Shown in pieces: positions 47,040-57,500 of a stretch of DNA of 64,000 nt. Position numbers and translations under genes: made by a program. Source of the DNA: Punica granatum (taxonomy: Eukaryota > Streptophyta > Magnoliopsida > Myrtales > Lythraceae). The notes under the pieces are model-generated. The model worked only from the letters and a program-made list of their open reading frames with translations, was not told the DNA's origin and made no database searches. Location of the stretch: positions 30,443,122 through 30,507,121 of the forward strand of contig NC_045129.1 in NCBI RefSeq assembly GCF_007655135.1. Reading direction: 5' to 3'. Within the stretch, counting starts at the first letter, position 1. Every line of letters starts with the position of its first letter.

Positions 47040-48788
47040 GCGAATGCGGTCCAGACAGTCCAGGCAGCAGTCTCACTGGCTGAGCGGCTGGAGGCTCTCC
47101 CCGATGATCAATTCCAGAAATTATTATCTATGCTCTCACAAGACGCCATGGATCCAAACCGACTTGTTGGTAAAGAATTTGATTTTGTAGCCTTGCAAGA
47201 TGAATGGATTTTGGATACGGGAGCCTCGAGACACATGACGGGGTGTCTTGAAAATTTTTTGAGCACTAATCCAATTAAGGGTGATGCACCGGTTTATATC
47301 CCTAACGGAGGCATCGTACAAGCCACCCGAACGGGAAATGTGATGATTACAAACATGATGGAGATTACTAACGTGCTCTATGTGCCCGTTTTCAATTGCA
47401 ATCTGATTTCTATTGCACAGTTATCAAAGGAGATGGATTGTTATGTGACATTTTACTCCAATTTGTGTATTATTCAGGACCGCATCTCGAGGAGGACGCT
47501 TGGAGTGGGTGAACTACGAGGAGGGGTCTATTATTTGAAGCGAGTGGCGGCTGCACCAAAATGCCTGGCAGTTATGGAAGATTCTATGGATATTTGGCAT
47601 CGGAGGCTCGGCCATCCATCTCGCATAATCAAATTGACTGGTACTATTTTAAATTTTGGAGAAAGAAGTAATAAGGAGTGTGATGTATGTCTTAGGGCGA
47701 AACAGACACGCTCACAATTTCAGTTAAGTTTGAATAAAGCTGAGCATCCATTTCAGTTGATACACTGTGATTTATGGGGACCGTATAAAATAAAGGCTAG
47801 TTGTGGAGCAAATTATTTCTTGACCATCGTTGATGATTTTAGTCGTGGAGTATGGGTTTATCTATTACGAGAAAAATCTGAGGCACGACAGTTCATCATT
47901 GATTTTTATAATTTGATCAAGAATCAGTTTGATCGCACGATTAAGATTCTGAGAAGTGATAATGGAATGGAGTTTTTGTCAAGAGAATTACGAAATTTTT
48001 TTGCTGCACATGGCATCGTGCACCAGACATCTTGCACAGATACGCCACAACAGAATGGTCAGGTTGAGAGGAAGCATTGGCACATCCTAAATGTTGCTAG
48101 GGCCCTCATGTTTCAGGCTTCATTACCGGGAAAGTTCTGGGGCGAATGTGTTTCGACGGCCGTCCACCTGATAAATATCACTCCAACGCCTTTACTGGAT
48201 AATAAAAGTCCTCATGAGATACTTTTCGGTAAGCCACCCAATTACTCAAATCTACGAGTTTTTGGGTCATTATACTATGCTCACTCACGGACTAAAGATA
48301 AATTTGGACCACGGTCTCGTAAGTGTATTTTTATCGGGTATCCTCATGGAAAGAAGGGTTGGAGGCTTTATGATTTGGAGAAGCAACAGATGTTTGTATC
48401 AAGGGATGTGAGGTTTTGCGAATCTATTTTTCCATTTGCCACCGACAATGGAAACTTGAAGCAAACAGAAGGTGGGCCGCTATTTATGGATGGGAACATG
48501 CTAAGCAATCCAAAAGTGGCAATAGGGAACACTCAGCCCAAGACAAGGGGATTGGGCCGATTCGGTGGAGAGGTATCAACCCAGTCTGAATGCTGGGAAA
48601 GGTCCAGCCCTACTCGGCATGAAGAAGCAGAAAAGGCTGGCGATGCACTTGGGCCCAGTCCCGCCAGGCAGATTCTGGAAGCAGATCAAATTGGGGAACG
48701 AATGGGCCAAGACCCGAAAGGAAAGGATGGCAAAGGGCCCAGTAATGGAGATAGACTTCTGGAAGTCCACGACACTCCTGACTCGGGC
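47040..48788 (+). pseudogene. Copia Pol part 1: protease and integrase
   Basis: In the same frame as Gag and open from just after its stop to 48788. The aspartic protease core is WILDTGASRHMTG (near 47205). The GAG-pre-integrase zinc segment has IWHRRLGHPS and CDVCLRAKQT. The integrase catalytic core shows DLWGPY, SDNGMEF and PQQNGQVERKH, so all three DDE acids are present. The C-terminal linker is long and polar. It has no start codon of its own immediately after the Gag stop; the first in-frame ATG is at 47130. TGA at 48789 and TAG at 48801 cut it from the reverse transcriptase. Confidence 0.88.
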
Positions 48789-48836
48789 TGAGCCGAGAAG
48801 TAGGCAGGCCAAAGTCTGGAAAGGAGAAAGGCAAAT

Positions 48837-49814
48837 ATGGGAGCAAGGGGGAGTGATTTGAGTTTTAAAGAGGTTGGCGACTCAACAGAAAGGCAGATTT
48901 CTTATGGGAATTCAGAGGTGAAGAAGGAAGTGACTTTGCGACGATCTAACCGAGTTTCCAGTCTTCCTAAACATCTCAAGGATTTTATTGTTCACACTGC
49001 TTGCTATAAGACCCCTTCTCCTGATTCACTCACTCCTTCGAACTCCTCAGGTATGTCCTATCCCATTGAGAGATTTATTGATTATTCACATATCTCTAAT
49101 CAACACAAAGCATTTCTAGCTGCAATTGATTCAGATAGAGAGCCCGCATCTTATCGGGAAGCCGTCCGAAATCAACGGTGGAGAGATGCAATGGCAGAAG
49201 AAATTCGGGCTCTCGAATTAAATAAAACATGGACAATTGAACAGCTACTGCCTGGGAAGCATCCTATCGGCTGCAAATGGGTATATAAAGTGAAGCGCAG
49301 GGCAGATGGAAGCGTAGAACGCTATAAGGCTCGGCTAGTTGCGAAGGGTTTCACCCAGGTCGAAGGGATTGACTACCACGAGACCTTTGCACCAGTGGCC
49401 AAATTAGTCACTGTACGATGTTTATTGACGGTGGCGGTTGCAAAAGGGTGGAACATGCACCAAATGGATGTCAACAACGCCTTTCTACATGGGGACTTAG
49501 AGGAGGAAGTTTATATGGAATTACCTCCTGGTTTCTCGGCATCGAAGAACGGGACTGTATGCAGACTTCGCAAGTCTTTGTATGGACTTCGTCAGGCATC
49601 GAGAAATTGGTTTTCGAAGTTTGCTGATGCACTTCGACAATACGGGTTTATTCAATCAGGTGCGGACCATTCTCTTTTTACTCTTAATCGAGGCAACACA
49701 TTTCTTGGTGTGCTAGTTTATGTTGACGATTTCATCATAGTGGGCAACAGTCCTAGCCACTGTGATTCATTTAAGAGATATCTGGATAAATGCTTCCGCA
49801 TAAAGGATTTGTGA
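48837..49814 (+). pseudogene. Copia Pol part 2: reverse transcriptase
   Basis: Same frame as Gag and integrase. Family blocks run in order: WRDAMAEEIRALELNKTW, GCKWVYKVKRRADGSVERYK, VAKGFTQVEGIDYHETFAPV, MDVNNAFLHGDLEEEVYM, LYGLRQASRNWF and the catalytic VYVDDFIIVG. Active-site acids are intact. A TGA at 49812 ends the frame between IKDL and SLKYFLGIEV, in the middle of the conserved RVT_2 domain, so this is a true nonsense change and not a domain border. Confidence 0.9.
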
Positions 49815-50672
49815 TCTCTGAAATATTTTCTTGGTATTGAAGTCACTAGAATGGATTCTGGACTTTTTCTCAGTCAACGAAAGTATGTTCTTGACATTTT
49901 GACTGAGTGTGGCATGTTGGCATCACGACCATCGCCATTTCCAATGGAGCAGCGTCATCGATTATACACAAGTTCTAGTGATTTATTATCAGATCCGGGG
50001 AAGTACAGGCGTTTGATTGTGAGACTTATATATTTGACCATTACGAGGCCAGAGATAAGTTATTCTCTTCATATTTTGGCACAATTCATGCAGGAGCCAC
50101 GACAAGATCATTGGGATGCGGCTGTGCGAGCTCTTCGTTATCTGAAGCAATCTCCCGGTCATGGGATTCATTTGCGGCCTTCATCTCTAAAACTTGAAGC
50201 TTTTTGTGATTCAGACTGGGCAAGTTGTCCCCTGATCCGTCGTTCTATTACCGGGTACTTTATTACACTTGGAGGTTGTCCGGTGTCGTGGAAGACGAAG
50301 AAACAAACTACTGTTTCTCGTTCATCTGCCGAAGCAGAGTATCGAACGATGGCAGCATCTGTCAGCGAGATTATCTTGTTGCGAAGTCTTCTTTTTTCTC
50401 TTGGAGTACAGATGAGCACACCGACTCGACTATTTTGTGACAATCAAGTTGCACTACACATAGCGGCTAATCCAGTGTTTCACGAACGAACTAAACATAT
50501 TGAAATCGATTGTCATTTCGTACGTGAGCACATCAAGTCTGGAGTTGTGACTACCGATCATTTGCCTACGAGACTACAGTTGGCAGATATATTCACAAAG
50601 GCGCTAGGTCGAGATCGCTTCCGCTTTATCCTTTCCAAGTTGGGCATTCGTGACCCTCACGCTCCAACTTGA
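49815..50672 (+). pseudogene. Copia Pol part 3: end of RT and RNase H
   Basis: Continues the same frame after the TGA at 49812 to the natural stop at 50670. It holds the end of the reverse transcriptase (SLKYFLGIEV), then the copia RNase H: CDSDWASCPLIRRSITGY, VSWKTKKQTTVSRSSAEAEY and the C-terminal HIEIDCHFVREHI. Catalytic acids of RNase H are present. The first in-frame ATG after the stop is at 49851, so independent translation would lack the start of the domain. Confidence 0.9.
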
Positions 50673-50679
50673 GGGGGAG

Positions 50680-50859
50680 TATTACATTTGTATAATTGTA
50701 CATTAAGAATTTGTCCTTTTTGGTATTTGATATTTTAGGTAGTCAAAGATATTAGACACATACCATTTATTATTTTCCTTCTATGTAATAACCTCACGGG
50801 CTATTTACAGCTCCGGATGTTTCAATGAAACTTGAGTCGGATTATTTCAATTCTTCACA
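50680..50859 (+). repeat. 3' LTR of the copia element
   Basis: 180 bp, identical by eye to 45790-45969. The purine tract ends directly before it, and AAGAG (50860-50864) follows it. Confidence 0.93.
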
Positions 50860-50864
50860 AAGAG

Positions 50865-51213
50865 GGTTAGAACTGTCAATTAGCTTCATCTATTAATAAT
50901 TTTTGTAAAAAATTATTCTATTTTTTAAAACTTGAAAAAAAATACAAAAAGGAGTTTATTTATTTTCATTATTGATATAATTGCAAAATCATAATTTGAT
51001 TATCGAATTCATACATCCGTACTCTCTATATATAGTAGAATGCATTATTTAATGTATATAAGAGCAAAACTAATATAATCTAGAAAATTGTTAATCAAGA
51101 AGTGATAATAAATGAAAAAATTGCTTTATAGATAAAATCCAATCAAATGCATAGATTAATATATGTACATATATATATAATTCATTTAATATTTTTAATA
51201 CAAGTGACAAAGC
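50865..51213. other. Short AT-rich spacer
   Basis: No gene or repeat recognised between the copia element and the hAT-type element. Confidence 0.4.
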
Positions 51214-51221
51214 ATAATACC

Positions 51222-51777
51222 CAGTGTTATCAGAACCGGACCGGATGATGAACCGGAAGGGGTACGGGGTCATGGGTTTATGGGTCCAACCGGGGGTTCG
51301 ATGGGTCGGACCGCTCGTTTATTTAAAATAAAATAAATATTCATATTATTAAAAAAATTATGATAATTAAGATAAAAGTATGATGATTTTAAAGAAATAT
51401 AACAATAGTATAAGAAAGTATCTATATTTAATATTTCTTACTTCAAAATAAATATTTTATTTTAATAAGTACTTAAAAGTAGAGTTAAAAGAACAAAAAA
51501 GTGGTGGTGGCTTGGTTGGTAGTATGCTAATATGAAAAGCAAGAGGTCATGAGTTCAAATCCTTACACAACCAACCAATTTTTACATTAAATAGGAAACC
51601 CATAAAAACCCATAGAACCGGCCGGTTTAATGAAATTTTTCTTAAAACCGGCCGGTTCAATGGGTCCGGCGGTTCAAAGCTGCCATTTCGGTTTTTAGGC
51701 GAATCGGACCGAACTTGGTGCCGGTTCCCGGTCCGACCGGTCGAACCGGCCGGTCCGGTCCGGTTCTGATAACAATG
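51222..51777. mobile_element. Non-autonomous hAT-type transposon
   Basis: 556 bp with long terminal inverted repeats: the left end reads CAGTGTTATCAGAACCGG and the right end, inverted, CATTGTTATCAGAACCGG. An exact 8-bp target duplication ATAATACC flanks it (51214-51221 and 51778-51785). An 8-bp duplication plus ends starting CA is diagnostic for the hAT superfamily. The ends are rich in CCGG-type motifs and the middle is AT-rich. No transposase. A tRNA-like pair of motifs lies inside (51508-51519 and 51552-51562). Confidence 0.9.
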
Positions 51778-52308
51778 ATAATACCATAAATATGACAAAT
51801 TTAAATTTTCAAACTAATATAATCTAAAAATATATAGATTAATATATATATATATATATAGTTCATCTAAATTTTTTTTATATAAATGACAATGCGTAAT
51901 TTCATAAATATAACAAATTTAGATTAATATTGTTCAAATTGTTAACATAATAATTTATTAATTAAATGACTTAAAAGCAAGTTCGGTTTGCAAAAATATG
52001 AATAAATGATTAATTTGATTTTCAAATTAATAATTTATTTTTATTAATAAGAAATGTTGTTAAAATGTGATCAATAATCCACATAAAAATAATAACATAC
52101 ATATGATAATGAACATGGGCAACGCACATGATAGAATATTAGTCTTTTCGTATGAGTCTATCTTAGATAACCAATATATAGATTATATCCGGCCGAATTC
52201 ATATTCTTATCCCCGCAGGGCCCCACAAAATGATGCGTAATGACTTCAGAATTCATATCTTGATCCTTATTGAGACTACCAAACACATCTCAATTGTTCA
52301 TGTTTCGT

Positions 52309-52519
52309 TTGGTTTGTAAGTATAATTTTAAAATCACAACTTTAATCTAATTCTATCAACAATAAAATAAAATAACTCATACAAAGTCAAATAGTGAGTC
52401 TCATTTATACCACTTTTTTCCACAACATAACAACATAATTCACATGAAGTCAAAGGGTAAACCCTATTTATACTACTCTTTTTTAAAATTAAAATTTCAC
52501 TATGAAATCAAACGCAGCC
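52309..52519. mobile_element. MITE-like element
   Basis: About 210 bp with inverted ends: GTTTCGTTTGGTTTG on the left and GAAATCAAACGCAGCC on the right. The end type recalls family A but the interior differs. A CATTTATACCACTTTTTT-like segment occurs twice inside. Non-coding; edges approximate. Confidence 0.5.
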
Positions 52520-52594
52520 TCAGTATCCACTTGACTTTTACTGTAACCGAGAAAATTGAAAAGGCTATTGCTAAGGAGAATACAAGCGATGAAA

Positions 52595-53044
52595 CACGTG
52601 AATAACGTGATAATATCTTTCTTAAATTGACAGAAATGATGGAGTATACATGAACGGCCGATATTTAGCCGACGGTTAGTCCCATAGTTTCGGGCCTATG
52701 CTATCAAAATTAAGCCCATATGTGATGTCCACCATTCGATATGGGCCAGGCCCAACGGGGCGAAGATTCTGTAAAGTGCACTTCACGGGGCCCACGTGGA
52801 TTCCCACGAGCGGAGATGCAAGGAACACGTGGCTTGTATGTGCATCTAAGGGGCATTATGGGAGAAACATGTCCCGTGATGATTGGTCAGAGTTCCAGCT
52901 CAAATCCGCTCCACGTAGATGAAGCGGGTGCATACACCTTCCCTTACGCAACCGGACGGCTGCCTCAGCCTGAGCTCAGGCCCACTCACGTGGCTTCTCG
53001 GGCGGAGCACAAAAGCCCTATAAATCCAGAACAAAACTCACGTG
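52595..53044 (+). promoter_or_regulatory. G-box-rich promoter-like block
   Basis: Five exact CACGTG palindromes lie within 450 bp (52595, 52793, 52826, 52987, 53039), three of them extended to ACGTGG. GGCCCA motifs and a TATAAAT at 53019-53025 accompany them. This is what an ABA- or light-responsive promoter looks like. Downstream is only a 20-codon frame (53065-53127) with a possible splice donor (CGA|GTAAGA), so the transcript, if any, is unknown. Confidence 0.45.
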
Positions 53045-53127
53045 TGGTGGGACCCTCACCTTACTATGTTTGGACTTACCCATACCCTCATATTCGTGTC
53101 CAGTGCATCGCCAACGCGAGTAAGATG

Positions 53128-54585
53128 ACATGAATGAAACCTCGCGTGGCACGTAAATCATACGTACGAATCACGGTCGGGAATTCAATTCATGTGCGAT
53201 CAGCGGTTCGACGAGTTGGTCGTGTAGGAGCCCGTGGACCGGGTGCATGAAATGTGCTTATATATAGTGAGTGGATAAGTGGAGGGAGGGAGGGAGCCAA
53301 TGTGGGACCGCCGGGTAACGTTACGTTAGTGGGGCAGCATGGGGGAAGGGCAAACACGTCATTGTGTTTGGGTCTTTAATAATAATAATAATAATAATAA
53401 TCGGCATCCGCATTTTGAATCAACGCGATGAACCCAAACGGAGAACTTCATCATTCAACTAAACGGAAAACGACTCCCACCGGTTTTCCTTTTCTTGTGG
53501 TTCCCTTTGGCAATCCCCCTTGACTTTTCGTTTTCTCTCGTTTTACCCTTTTTTTCCTCTTTCTTGACTGCTCTCCAGCCAATTTCTTGAATTTGGCCAT
53601 CGTCTATTTCATTATCATAAAATTCAAACATATCTTTAATATTTGGATTCGGTTGTTCTTACGACGAGATCTAGTAGAATGACTCATAAATTTTCTCACT
53701 TTTCAGCAAATGAGATTTGATAAAGGAGCGTGTTTATTGCAGATATCACGAACTGCGTAATTTGTAAAATTATGACAGAAGAGGATGAGAGACGAGAAGA
53801 TGCTGAACACGAACTACCAAAAATATGGTGAAAATGGAATTTGCAAATACTGCATGTTTCATTTGTACTTTCTCTCTCTGTTTTTTTTTATTGTTATATA
53901 ATTTGTTTTTTAAGATAAGAAAAGAAATAATTCTATTGATTCGTTTCTGCTACATTGCCGCAGCAGCAACAAGTGAATAATAAAGTTAATTAATAACTAA
54001 TAATAAGTTAAAAAAAAGAAAATAACTAACGTTGAATTGGTTCTAAGGTGAAGCGGCAATTTCTTTTCAAATATGGTAGCGGGCTTCCGAGACTTGTGAA
54101 TAAAAAAATACGCATCGAAAGAGTTTTATTCGAACTGAATTAACTGAAATATATTAAGCTCCTAGATATCATAGCGTACGCCAATAAAAATAAAAATGGA
54201 TATATATAAGATTATGAAAAACGGGGGAGAGAAGAAACGAAAACTAAACGGAGGGACGATAATTGCCTTCTTTCTTTCATTTTTCTCTTTTTTTTTCCTC
54301 TTTCCTTCGATTTTCTTCTCTCTCTTCGATCTTCACGGCCCAGCTCGTTTTCGATCTCTCCCACGAAATCAGGGTTTCGTTTCGAGCTCTCTCTCTCTCT
54401 CTCTCTCTCTCCCTCAGCCTCCATTAACGCTCTCTCGAGCTCCCCTTCCCCTCCTTGTCCTAACAGTAACAGCGCCCTGATTCCTCCGTATCTCTCTCTC
54501 TCTCTCTCTCTCTAGGGCTTTGTGGATCTAATCCTCCCCCCTCCCTCCCTCCCTCAGCTCCGGCCTCCGTCCTGCTGCCTCGAAG
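53128..54585. other. Spacer and leader of the SAPS gene
   Basis: Includes an AAT microsatellite (53378-53401) and, near the right end, CT microsatellites (about 54391-54411 and 54492-54514) inside the probable leader of the SAPS-domain gene. No other gene recognised. The long plus-strand frame over 52741-53133 is discounted. Confidence 0.45.
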
Positions 54586-57500
54586 ATGTTTTGGAAGCTC
54601 ACTGCTCTGTCCGCCCCCTCTCCCGTAAGCCAATTTCTCTCTCCCTCTCTCGCTCCCTCTCGGTAACGTTTGAGCTTCTCCCCGCGCCGAGACTGTAGGT
54701 TTGTGTTGCTAGTTGCTACCTCAGCAGGTTGCAATCTGGGCGACTTCCTTGCAGTATTATAGCAGCTTGATAAGTTCTAACTGTGCTTTCGATTACTTAG
54801 GAGCTCGCCTGCTGATTTAATGGCTGCTTAGTGTTTAGATACATCCCAATTTGGTCTCACTGCTTTGTTGAGCGTTTGAATTGTCCTTGTTGTGCTCGTG
54901 GTTGTGTTGACCCTATCCTGTTGTGCTTAAGTCGATCTGTAAATGATCATTTGTCGCGATTCTTGAAGATGTCACGTTGTGCTTGTCATTCTGTCGTCAC
55001 GTTGTTGGTGCCACTTCAGTAGGAGCTACTTTGAAATGCAACATGGAGTAGGGGATGGGAACAGAAATTTCATTTATTTTCCCATTGTGGATGATTGTGG
55101 ATTTTAGATTTAGTACCGTTTTTCTTGGAAAAATTGTAGCGGCTTTATGTGAATTATTAAGTAACATCTTTTGGGATTGCGGTGAAGGCACTCCGCAGCT
55201 TCTTGATGTTTTTAACCTTCTCACGCTTTGATGCTTATACACTGTAGGTGGAATCGATCCTTGACAAGGAAAATTTCACTTTGGAAGAGCTTTTGGATGA
55301 AGAAGAGATCATACAAGAGTGCAAGGCGTTAAACAGCCGTCTCATTAATTTGTCAGTTTTCCACTCTTCCTTCAACTGCAATTTTCCAGTTTTCTTATGC
55401 CACCATCATATCTATGATCGCTTGAGTTTCTAGTATAGGCCAACCAGTTAGATGCCACATTATTGGATCATGATTCTGTCGTAATGGATTGGATGCTGAT
55501 CCTCGGTACTTACTGTGATTTCTTATTTGCAGCCTACGGGATAGGACGCAGGTGGAGCAGTTGTTACGTTATGTTGTTGAAGAACCTCCAGAGGATGCTG
55601 ATAGCAAACGTGCCTTCAAGTATATATTCTTACCTCATATATATTATAACTGTTCCATGTATATCTGTATCGTCTTTCATTGCTGAAGTTGTCAAATTTG
55701 TCATTATTTCAGGTTCCCTTTCATTGCCTGCGAGATCTTTACATGTGAGATTGATGTTATTCTCAAGGCCTTGGTGGAGGAAGAAGAAGTACTTTTCTCA
55801 CGAGTCTCATCATAATTCTTTACCTATTCTCTGTAGAAGTTGCTACACGTGACATATTGTTCTGATGTTTTATTGCTTTTCTGCAAATGCAGTTAATGGA
55901 CTTGCTTTTCTCCTTCTTGAATCCAGACCGGCCTCATAGTGCCTCGCTTGCTGGGTATTTCAGCAAGGTTTGGTGTAACTGCACTAGATTTTCTCTTCTA
56001 CAACTCTTGTTCACCTCTTGTTCATAAATTCCAATGTGTTCTGTTTTATGTGGAATGTAGGTGGTTATATGCCTCATGTTGCGGAAGACAGTTGTGCTCA
56101 TGAATTATGTTCAGGTGAGCAAATGTATAGCAGTCAAAAGAATTAGGACTGTTATGGTAGCTTTTTTAGCTGAAGGGATCTCTCACAAGAGTTTGTGTTG
56201 CAAAGTTGTGTAGTTAGCAGTTTGTTTACTTATAACAAACTTTGTTGACAACTGTCAGTCTTTACTGTATCTGAAGACATGTAGACGTATTAAAATTTGA
56301 ATTTTATGTATTTGTAGAGATGCTATACATGCTAAATTTTGCACTTCTTTTTTGTGTATAGTGTTGCTACTGAACCTTGATATATTTGGAATCGCAATGT
56401 GTCTTCCTGTGTAAATTTCAATGTGCACCCGTTATATTTTGCAGGCCCATCAAGATGTGTTTCGTCAGTTGGTCGATTTGATAGGAATTACATCCATTAT
56501 GGAGGTAACTGATTATTTCCTCGTTTACTTTTGTTCATGTTTATGGGACTTGTGTATGCAATTGATTGTGATCCAAGTTGTCGATGAAGCTCTGGCTGCT
56601 GGCATAATTTGATTGATTGGTGTAATGGACAGCTGTTGGGTCAGTGCCTGTTTATGACAGAGATAAAAAACCTAAATTAAGTCCGAAACATCATAAATTA
56701 TTGCTTGAGCTGCCTCACTTGAACTATATATTCTATGCATCAATGCTCTTGGACGTCCTGAGTAATTTTCCATCTATATGTGTAGTGAGACGATTTCTGT
56801 GGCAGGTATTGGTTCGATTAGTAGGTGCTGACGACCATGTATATCCGAACTTTTTGGATGTGATGCAATGGTTAGCTGATAGCGACTTGTTAGAGATGAT
56901 TGTCGACAAACTAAATCCTTCGGTAAGTGCCAATTTCAGTTATTATGAGTGTAGTAGAAAAGTTGCTGAAAATGTAGTTCTACTTTATTGGCCTTGTATG
57001 TTGAATAGTAGTATCAAGAATGTTTAAGCTTTATTACTAGTTACTTGGTTTGCAGTAGTAAGAATCTGACGACTTAATTCTTATATGGTCAGTGCACTCC
57101 TGAAGTTCATGCTAATGCAGCTGAAACACTATGCGCTATAACTCGAAATGCTCCATCTGCTCTTGCCACTAAACTTTCCTCTCAAAGGTTTGTACAATAT
57201 TGAAAAATTAATATATGATTCCCCCCTCCTTGTATATGAATTGTTTGTTGAAGCTTTCAAGTTTCTGGTTACCTGCAGTTTTGTTGAGAGAGTCTTTGGT
57301 CATGCATTGGAAGACTCACATTCAAAATCTGGCCTCGTCCATTCGCTTTCAGTCTGCATTTCTTTACTTGATCCCAAAAGGTCGGCAGTGTCGTCTCCTC
57401 TGTTTCATTCCTTCCGTGGACAACACATGTATGAATCTCCAGTCCCTGTTAGTTCAGAGACGATCAGTGCAATGCTGCCAAGACTTGGTGAGTGCAGGCA

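Larger units (their letters stand above)
45790..50859 (+). mobile_element. Ty1/copia LTR retrotransposon, Ale/Retrofit-like
   Basis: A structurally complete 5,070-bp element: 180-bp LTR, primer-binding site, gag, protease, integrase, reverse transcriptase, RNase H, purine tract (GAGGGGGAG, 50671-50679), 180-bp LTR. Integrase precedes reverse transcriptase, which defines copia. Short LTRs and total length fit the Ale/Retrofit lineage. The two LTRs are identical by eye over all 180 bases and the 5-bp target duplication is perfect, so the insertion is recent. Gag through RNase H occupies one reading frame (46023-50672) interrupted by four stop codons: 47037 TGA, 48789 TGA, 48801 TAG and 49812 TGA. 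There are no frameshifts. It lies between REV and the SAPS gene, far from exons. Confidence 0.95.

Noticed and set aside
48565..48861. An alternative frame across the copia integrase-RT linker, suggesting a frameshift
   Set aside because: Gag, protease, integrase, RT and RNase H are all in the other frame, so no frameshift is needed; the linker frame is open by chance apart from the two stops reported.
52741..53133. A 130-codon plus-strand frame
   Set aside because: It spans the TATA box and G-boxes, has no family motif, and overlaps another open frame; it is better read as promoter DNA.
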